This document shows positions 59,671-64,000 of a stretch of DNA of 64,000 nucleotides, piece after piece; positions within the stretch are counted from its first letter, which is position 1; each line of letters begins with the position of its first letter. Origin of the DNA: a virus; the IMG/VR virus record IMGVR_UViG_3300021375_000025, positions 1 through 64,000 of that record; one strand, written 5' to 3'. Both the position numbers and the translations under genes were made by a program. Below the pieces are notes generated by a model. The model saw only the letters and a program-made list of their open reading frames with translations, searched no databases and was not told the DNA's origin.

Positions 59671-60234
59671 ATGGAACATTTTGTAAGAATAGTAATGGAA
59701 AAGCAAGAAGGCGCTCAATTATTAGATGAGAGCGTTTTTGCAGAACAAGAAATTTACGAAACTGAACAAGGTGGAACTGTATTTCAAATTCCTCTACAAA
59801 GAGAATTGTCAGAAGACGAAGCAAACGAGTATGCTGAAAAATTAGCAAACTATATGTTTGAACAAGGCTACGAAGACTTTGATATTGAAATCAGTGCAGG
59901 TGATGCAGAAGTTGAAGAAGAAACATACGAAGGTGATGAGTTTTTTGAAAACTATGGCACTATGTGGTTCAATGAAGATGACGAAATTGATGAAGCAGAA
60001 TATCAAGGACGCAAAGTACCATTAGGCAAGCCTATGCGCGGCGATGTTAAAAAGTTTAAAGTGTACGTTAAGGATCCTAAGACCAAGAATGTTAAGAAAG
60101 TTAACTTTGGCGATCCTGACATGAAAATTAAAAAGTCTAATCCAGCACGTAGACGTAGTTTCCGTGCAAGACATAATTGTGATAATCCAGGACCGAGAAC
60201 CAAAGCTCGTTATTGGTCGTGCCGTAAGTGGTAA
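59671..60234 (+). CDS. Conserved T4-type marine phage protein with basic C-terminal domain (187 aa)
   Basis: First half acidic and helical (LSEDEANEYAEKLANYMFEQ, GDAEVEEETYEGDEFFENYG); second half a compact basic domain starting GRKVPLGKPMRGDVKKFKVY and ending RARHNCDNPGPRTKARYWSC then RKW. The latter block is strongly conserved in marine T4-type phages as I recall it and has two cysteines and many Arg/Lys, suggesting nucleic acid binding. A late box precedes it. Its N-terminus, MEHFVRIVMEK, resembles the short head-targeting type peptides seen in the following genes. Function not established. Confidence 0.7.
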   Translation: MEHFVRIVMEKQEGAQLLDESVFAEQEIYETEQGGTVFQIPLQRELSEDEANEYAEKLANYMFEQGYEDFDIEISAGDAEVEEETYEGDEFFENYGTMWFNEDDEIDEAEYQGRKVPLGKPMRGDVKKFKVYVKDPKTKNVKKVNFGDPDMKIKKSNPARRRSFRARHNCDNPGPRTKARYWSCRKW

Positions 60235-60243
60235 GGAACTAAA

Positions 60244-60573
60244 ATGAGAATAGATGAATTTGCACAACCAACAGACGACCGTTTACCATTTGACGTAGTA
60301 GATGACGTTGCTATCTTTATGCGCAACGATCCAATGTTTTATCGCAAGCAGTTATTTCCTGCTATTATGAACATGAAAGATCGTATTGACACCAACAAAA
60401 AGTGTGTTGCAGAAGAATGTTTAGGCGAAGTATGCGGTCGTGCTATGGAAACATATTGTAATAAGTTTAACTTAGGCAGTATGAAAAATGTATTCAAACC
60501 TGAAGACAAAGGATTGTTAATTAACAAAGTATTCGGCGAAGAAATGACACAGATACGCAATGGAGCGTACTAA
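60244..60573 (+). CDS. Conserved phage protein (109 aa)
   Basis: ATG 60244 after AAGGAACTAAA. Helical protein starting MRIDEFAQPTDDRLPFDVVD, with a mid-section KCVAEECLGEVCGRAMETYC containing four cysteines and an end EEMTQIRNGAY. The stop overlaps the next start (TAATG). No family name recognised. The N-terminal MRIDEFAQ is similar in form to T4 capsid-targeting peptides. Confidence 0.65.
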   Translation: MRIDEFAQPTDDRLPFDVVDDVAIFMRNDPMFYRKQLFPAIMNMKDRIDTNKKCVAEECLGEVCGRAMETYCNKFNLGSMKNVFKPEDKGLLINKVFGEEMTQIRNGAY

Positions 60574-61625
60574 TGTTATTAAGAGAATTATTTGAAGCAC
60601 CAGGAAAAACAGCAGTACTAGCATTTGGTAGATTAAATCCGCCAACAATAGGACACGCTAAACTTGTAGATAAGATTACTAGTATCGACGGCGATCATTA
60701 CCTTTTTTTATCTCAAACACAAAAACCTAAAACTGATCCTTTAGACTTTGCTACTAAAATGAAGTTAGCAAAGCAATTCTTTCCAGGCATTAACATTGGG
60801 CATCAGGCAGTACGTACACCTGTACAAGCATTAGAACAACTACAAAGTCTAGGCTATACTGACGTTATCTTTATTGCAGGTTCAGATCGTGTAGACGCTT
60901 TCCAAAAACTATTCGACACATACAACGGACAGACTGATAAAGCAGGTAATGTTCCTTTTAAATTTAATTCAATTAAAGTAGTAAGCGCAGGCGAGCGTGA
61001 TCCAGATGCAGATGGTGCAGAAGGTATGAGCGCAAGCAAAATGCGAGCAGCAGCCGCTGAAGGTAATCTAGAAGCATTTGCACAAGGTGTTCCAGATAAG
61101 AAACTTGCCAAGACTATGTATGATGCTGTACGCAAAGGTATGGGTGTTAAAGATGTTGTAGCAGCAGAAGACGTTAGCCCCGAAAATGAAAAGAAATTTC
61201 ACAACGAACTTGACGATTTAGTACACAAATACTTTGGTGATTCTCCTGACGAAGTGAAGATGAAAAAGAAAATGCGTAAAGTCAAAGAAGACGATCTTAA
61301 TGAAGCAGTGCCACTTGTAGCAGCAGCAATTTGGATTATTAAATGGGCTATTAGATACGGTGCATGGCCAGTAATCAAATGGTTACTAAAGAAACATGGT
61401 GGAAAAATTATAGGCGGCGCGGCAGCAGCATACTATATTGATCAAGGATGGGATTGGGTCAAAGACAAGATTGGTGCAGAATATGCACAGATGTTGATCG
61501 ATAACAAGTTCGAAATCGGTATGGCAGTTGCACTTATCATTGGTGCAGTTGCACTTAAAAAGTATATGGAAAAACAAGGCGATAAACTTGTTAAAGCAAA
61601 CGAATCATTAATGGCGAGATCGTAA
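60573..61625 (+). CDS. Cytidylyltransferase-like nucleotidyltransferase with membrane tail (350 aa)
   Basis: Residues 12-180 are a nucleotidyltransferase of the HxGH superfamily: FGRLNPPTIGHAKLV (T25-x-G27-H28 in place of HxGH), LFLSQTQKPKTDPLDFATKM, DVIFIAGSDRVDAFQKLF, and the second motif GMSASKMRAAAAEG. Such enzymes transfer a nucleotide to a phosphorylated substrate. From about residue 240 it has hydrophobic segments (PLVAAAIWIIKWAIRYGAWP and FEIGMAVALIIGAVALKKYM) that are probably membrane-inserted or buried. N-terminus MLLRELFEAP is targeting-peptide-like. Substrate unknown. Confidence 0.82.
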   Translation: MLLRELFEAPGKTAVLAFGRLNPPTIGHAKLVDKITSIDGDHYLFLSQTQKPKTDPLDFATKMKLAKQFFPGINIGHQAVRTPVQALEQLQSLGYTDVIFIAGSDRVDAFQKLFDTYNGQTDKAGNVPFKFNSIKVVSAGERDPDADGAEGMSASKMRAAAAEGNLEAFAQGVPDKKLAKTMYDAVRKGMGVKDVVAAEDVSPENEKKFHNELDDLVHKYFGDSPDEVKMKKKMRKVKEDDLNEAVPLVAAAIWIIKWAIRYGAWPVIKWLLKKHGGKIIGGAAAAYYIDQGWDWVKDKIGAEYAQMLIDNKFEIGMAVALIIGAVALKKYMEKQGDKLVKANESLMARS

Positions 61626-61846
61626 TGGATGAACTCGAGCGTATAAAGAAACTTGCAGGCGTAAACGAATTCAAAGGTTACACAGAGTATACTCTTGAGA
61701 ATATTAGTGACGCTGCTAATGCAAATGCTAAGAAGATGCGTAAAGATAATATCAAACCAGGCGACAAAGAATGGTTTGAATTATGGTTTGGATTGCCTAA
61801 GATGACAGGCGAGAATATGCCTAAAGGCTTTAGAGGACGCAAGTAA
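61625..61846 (+). CDS. Small conserved protein (73 aa)
   Basis: TAATG-coupled to the nucleotidyltransferase gene and to the next gene. Begins MDELERIKKLAGVNEFKGYT, a Lys/Leu helix; middle EWFELWFGLPKMTGENMPKG is Trp-rich, and the end is basic (FRGRK). The LERIKKLAG start is frequent in marine phage small proteins. Function unknown; the position suggests a head-assembly accessory protein. Confidence 0.65.
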   Translation: MDELERIKKLAGVNEFKGYTEYTLENISDAANANAKKMRKDNIKPGDKEWFELWFGLPKMTGENMPKGFRGRK

Positions 61847-62091
61847 TGGGTTTAAGAACTTGGTGGAAAAAAGTTTGGCGAGAAGAGTATGAGCTAATCA
61901 TAACTGTTCCCGGCGAAGTAACCATACACTCAGATGGTTCACGTACTGAAAAGAAAGCACAACAATTTTATCAAGCAAAAAAGATAGCAAAGGCTACTCC
62001 TAAGTATTTTTTATTTTACGACTTAGATGGCAAAAAGAATGAAATTAAATTTTTAAAACCTGTAGACTTTCATATAGTAAAGATTTGGTAG
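61846..62091 (+). CDS. Small conserved protein (81 aa)
   Basis: ATG overlaps the stop of the previous gene. Product MGLRTWWKKVWREEYELIIT has an amphipathic Trp/Lys/Arg N-terminus, then a small beta-rich domain (VPGEVTIHSDGSRTEKKAQQ, YFLFYDLDGKKNEIKFLKP). No enzyme motif. Probably part of the same late operon as its neighbours; not recognised. Confidence 0.65.
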   Translation: MGLRTWWKKVWREEYELIITVPGEVTIHSDGSRTEKKAQQFYQAKKIAKATPKYFLFYDLDGKKNEIKFLKPVDFHIVKIW

Positions 62092-62092
62092 T

Positions 62093-62728
62093 ATGCGTAT
62101 TAGAGACATCACAGAAGGCGTTGGACGCATCACTAAACAGAATCAAACTGTTGATGTCGGACCTGATGAAGTCACAAAACAAGCTGCTAAGTTTGGCAAT
62201 AAAGTAGACAAAGACGGACGTCCGCCTACTCTAAGCAAACGTGTAAAAGGTAAGTCAACTAATGTGTTGTTTAATCTAGGACTTGCTGAAGGTTACAAAC
62301 TACAATTAGAACGTGACAAAGAACTATTAGTATTACATATTAAAGATACTGCTACAGGCAAGCGTACAGAAGTACGTGGCAAGCCAGGTTATGAAACCGA
62401 CTATGATCCTAACGATAGTTTGCACATACTGTTAGACAAAGTAGGCAAGAGTGCTAACATCAGTGAACTAATGAATGGCGAAGTTGTAACTATTAATCCT
62501 AAACATCCTGATGCTGATCGTGCAAAAGCAGCAACAGATAAAGCATACAGTGAAAACTTTGCTGATGGTAAGAAAAAAGGCAAAAGCAGACCGGGTCGTG
62601 TAAAACGTAGTGGTGCTAGTTGCAATGGTAGTGTTACAGCACTACGCAAACGTGCTAAAAATGCAAGTGGTGAAAAGGCTAAAATGTATCACTGGTGCGC
62701 CAATATGAAGTCGGGGAAAAAGAAGTAA
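62093..62728 (+). CDS. Conserved phage protein with C-terminal GRVKRSGASC domain (211 aa)
   Basis: Starts MRIRDITEGVGRITKQNQTV. The middle is an alpha/beta domain (LFNLGLAEGYKLQLERDKEL, LLVLHIKDTATGKRTE). The last 50 residues, SRPGRVKRSGASCNGSVTAL then RKRAKNASGEKAKMYHWCAN, are a basic module common at the C-termini of marine T4-type phage proteins, likely DNA- or RNA-contacting. The N-terminal DITEG resembles a cleavable capsid-targeting peptide (I-T-E then G). It is TAATG-linked to the next gene. Confidence 0.7.
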   Translation: MRIRDITEGVGRITKQNQTVDVGPDEVTKQAAKFGNKVDKDGRPPTLSKRVKGKSTNVLFNLGLAEGYKLQLERDKELLVLHIKDTATGKRTEVRGKPGYETDYDPNDSLHILLDKVGKSANISELMNGEVVTINPKHPDADRAKAATDKAYSENFADGKKKGKSRPGRVKRSGASCNGSVTALRKRAKNASGEKAKMYHWCANMKSGKKK

Positions 62729-62928
62729 TGTTTAGTAAACAATGTAAACAACATTTAGAAGAACAAAACGAAACCGGCTTACAGCATATGCGAGCAGCTC
62801 TTTGGGTAGCACTACGTTTACAATTACTTGTACCAATGCTTATAATACATAGTATTGCTCCTCGATTCTTCACACACAAAGGATCACAAGTAATACAAGA
62901 CATATTAGACGACAGGAATGCAAAATGA
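62728..62928 (+). CDS. Small membrane-associated protein (DUF6356-like, 66 aa)
   Basis: ATG 62728 overlaps the preceding stop and is preferred over an upstream in-frame start at 62695. The sequence MFSKQCKQHLEEQNETGLQH then MRAALWVALRLQLLVPMLII matches the layout of DUF6356-type small proteins: a charged start, a helix with a hydrophobic stretch, and a HSIAPRFF end segment. One membrane span is likely. Function unknown. Its stop overlaps the next start. Confidence 0.7.
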   Translation: MFSKQCKQHLEEQNETGLQHMRAALWVALRLQLLVPMLIIHSIAPRFFTHKGSQVIQDILDDRNAK

Positions 62929-63104
62929 AAATGAACGAAATAGTGGAAACAACTAGTGCAGGCGCAGTAGCAAGTGTAGCAACACCCGTCGGCGGATTAG
63001 TTGCAAGACAACCTAAAAATGCAGACGGCACTGCTAAGAATGGTGTAGATAGTGATAACCTATTTGGCAACAAGAAAAAGAAGCCTAAGCGTAATAAAGC
63101 ATAA
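62925..63104 (+). CDS. Small late protein (59 aa) with targeting-peptide-like start
   Basis: ATG 62925 (AAAATGAAAATG) overlaps the previous stop. The product is MKMNEIVETTSAGAVASVAT, then PVGGLVARQPKNADGTAKNG and a Lys/Asn-rich basic tail (NKKKKPKRNKA). The IVE-T junction near residue 8 fits a phage head protease site of the (L/I)-x-E type. The basic tail could bind DNA in the capsid. A CATAAATA late-type box overlaps its stop. Confidence 0.6.
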   Translation: MKMNEIVETTSAGAVASVATPVGGLVARQPKNADGTAKNGVDSDNLFGNKKKKPKRNKA

Positions 63105-63107
63105 ATA
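63100..63107 (+). promoter_or_regulatory. Late-type box CATAAATA
   Basis: Overlaps the stop codon of the 59-aa gene, 27 bp before ATG 63135. A short palindrome AATACGTATT (63115-63124) follows downstream. Confidence 0.55.
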
Positions 63108-63134
63108 CTACATAATACGTATTGGAGTTCCTCA

Positions 63135-63773
63135 ATGAGAGAAAAAGAATTTAAAGAAGGTTTAGGCGATTTAGCACACGCTGCCGAACGTGACCATGAA
63201 GTACAAATGGCTCGTGCTGAACTATACAAACTAGCAAAGTATGCTATCAAACTACACGACATGCTCAAAGGCATCAGTGAAGCTGAAGGCTTAGAAGGTT
63301 GGGTACAAAGTAAAATTACTAAATCAGCAGACATGATCGGTAGTGTTTATCACCACCTAGACTATCAAGAAAGTCCTATGGGCGAAGTTACTGAAGCTAA
63401 GGATACGCATTGTTCAGACAAATGCTGCGGTAGTGATGTAAAAGCAGAAGATTGCACATGTCCTCCAACTTGTAAGCATTGTAACTGTAATGCTGTTGCA
63501 GAAGGCAAGTACAAGAATGATGCACAGCGCAAAGCTATACATGCTAATAAAAAGAAAACTGAAAGCCTACAAGATCGCCTAGCAGCAAAACTATCTGAAA
63601 AGTCAGTTTCAAAAGCACAACAACAAGCAGCTGGTATTGCACTAGCAGCTAAAGAAAAAGGTAAAACACCTAAAGGTAAAGGTGCAGCAGCACAGATGGC
63701 AAAAATGTCTAAAGCAGATCTAAAAGACTTTGCAGGCACTAAGCACAAAGGCTTACCTAAGCACAAAAAATAA
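63135..63773 (+). CDS. Conserved late protein with cysteine cluster and basic tail (212 aa)
   Basis: Three parts: a helical N-terminal domain (AERDHEVQMARAELYKLAKY, LEGWVQSKITKSADMIGSVY), a cysteine-rich centre (CSDKCCGSDVKAEDCTCPPT then CKHCNCN) that should bind zinc, and a Lys/Ala-rich helical tail (SKAQQQAAGIALAAKEKGKT and KHKGLPKHKK). Such Lys/Ala tails are found in prohead core and DNA-packaging proteins. Starts MREKEFKEGLGDL. A late box lies 27 bp upstream. Function unknown; a prohead core or DNA-condensing role would fit. Confidence 0.65.
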   Translation: MREKEFKEGLGDLAHAAERDHEVQMARAELYKLAKYAIKLHDMLKGISEAEGLEGWVQSKITKSADMIGSVYHHLDYQESPMGEVTEAKDTHCSDKCCGSDVKAEDCTCPPTCKHCNCNAVAEGKYKNDAQRKAIHANKKKTESLQDRLAAKLSEKSVSKAQQQAAGIALAAKEKGKTPKGKGAAAQMAKMSKADLKDFAGTKHKGLPKHKK

Positions 63774-63787
63774 ACAGGATTAATATT

Positions 63788-63979
63788 ATGTATAAAAAAG
63801 TTGAAGATATTTTTAGTGCTACAGACGGCAATCGTTCAGATACAGTCATGCAGTCAAACAGTATGGCGGCGCCGCTAGTAAATTCACAAACTCCACCAGT
63901 AACACAAAATGGAAATGCAAGCGAAGCTGAAAAGATTAGAGCAATGGGCGACAGACTTGCAAAGATTTGGGAAGACTAA
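63788..63979 (+). CDS. Small acidic/polar protein (63 aa)
   Basis: ATG 63788 follows AGGATTAATATT. MYKKVEDIFSATDGNRSDTV, then an Asn/Ser/Pro-rich middle and a C-terminal helix (SEAEKIRAMGDRLAKIWED). The stop overlaps the next start (TAATG). Not recognised; position suggests a head-region protein. Confidence 0.6.
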   Translation: MYKKVEDIFSATDGNRSDTVMQSNSMAAPLVNSQTPPVTQNGNASEAEKIRAMGDRLAKIWED

Positions 63980-64000
63980 TGGACTTTAACGCACTACAAC
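63979..64000 (+). CDS. Start of a further gene (truncated by the window)
   Basis: ATG 63979 overlaps the preceding stop; only MDFNALQ is visible before the right edge. It may be the next head-region gene, but nothing can be said of its function. Confidence 0.5.

Noticed and set aside
62870-63334. 154-aa minus-strand frame across the 62925 and 63135 genes
   Set aside because: It crosses two plausible plus-strand genes and a late box; Ser/Leu/Ala-rich with no recognisable domain.
1-64000. tRNA genes, which many T4-type marine phages carry
   Set aside because: Reading the short intergenic gaps I found no cloverleaf-like sequence or GTTCRAAYC box with matching acceptor arms; a covariance-model scan would be needed to exclude one.

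Overview
This window is part of a large, AT-rich genome of a marine T4-type myovirus related to the cyanophage/pelagiphage group. The evidence is a gp44-type clamp-loader ATPase, a phage PhoH, thymidylate synthase with DHFR and dCMP deaminase, a GroES-like co-chaperonin, tightly packed genes with TAATG/ATGA overlaps, and repeated T4-late-type promoter boxes (GATAAATA and close variants) ahead of virion and lysis genes. No photosynthesis genes are visible. An Azotobacter-type 7Fe ferredoxin and an A-type Fe-S carrier would fit a proteobacterial host (SAR11-like is possible), but the host is not proven here. No stretch longer than about 160 bases lacks a gene, and I recognise no tRNA, CRISPR or transposon.

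Layout. 1-3.7 kb: accessory genes (end of a QueD-like gene, glycosyltransferase, UvdE repair endonuclease behind a consensus sigma70 promoter, small proteins, a one-domain tail-collar protein, IscA/HesB carrier). 3.7-24.7 kb: first adhesin/tail-fibre block, with a 2601-aa fibre, several fibres sharing one N-terminal motif, a virion subtilase carrying an unusual inserted domain and a cupredoxin-like tail, and an Ig-like protein. 24.7-31.6 kb: early metabolism/replication block (DnaE-like fragment, GroES-like, two MazG-like proteins, DEDDh exonuclease, clamp loader gp44, 7Fe ferredoxin, DHFR, ThyA, dCMP deaminase), served by sigma70-type promoters, most with an extended -10. 31.6-32.3 kb: phoH on the minus strand. 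32.4-36.2 kb: two conserved late proteins and a lysis cassette (GH19 endolysin, overlapping Rz/Rz1-type spanins, two membrane proteins, one with an EF-hand). 36.2-39.3 kb: dnaJ and clpA. 40-59.6 kb: second adhesin block, including a 2505-aa protein and two smaller relatives with beta-propeller-like repeats. 59.6-64 kb: small conserved proteins, several beginning with peptides that resemble T4 capsid-targeting sequences, so this is probably the edge of the head-morphogenesis region.

The most interesting signal is regulatory. Three long RNA-capable hairpins (26735-26780, 35431-35465, 36198-36238) each bury the ribosome-binding site or start codon of the next gene, and each overlaps a promoter-like element whose own transcript would lack the 5' arm. 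This is the logic used by T4 genes e and soc to silence read-through transcripts. Here it sits before a small membrane protein, a holin candidate and dnaJ; the dnaJ copy could also act as an RNA thermometer. A second signal is an exact 53-bp duplication of a mazG-like gene end that carries a near-consensus sigma70 promoter to a point upstream of gp44.
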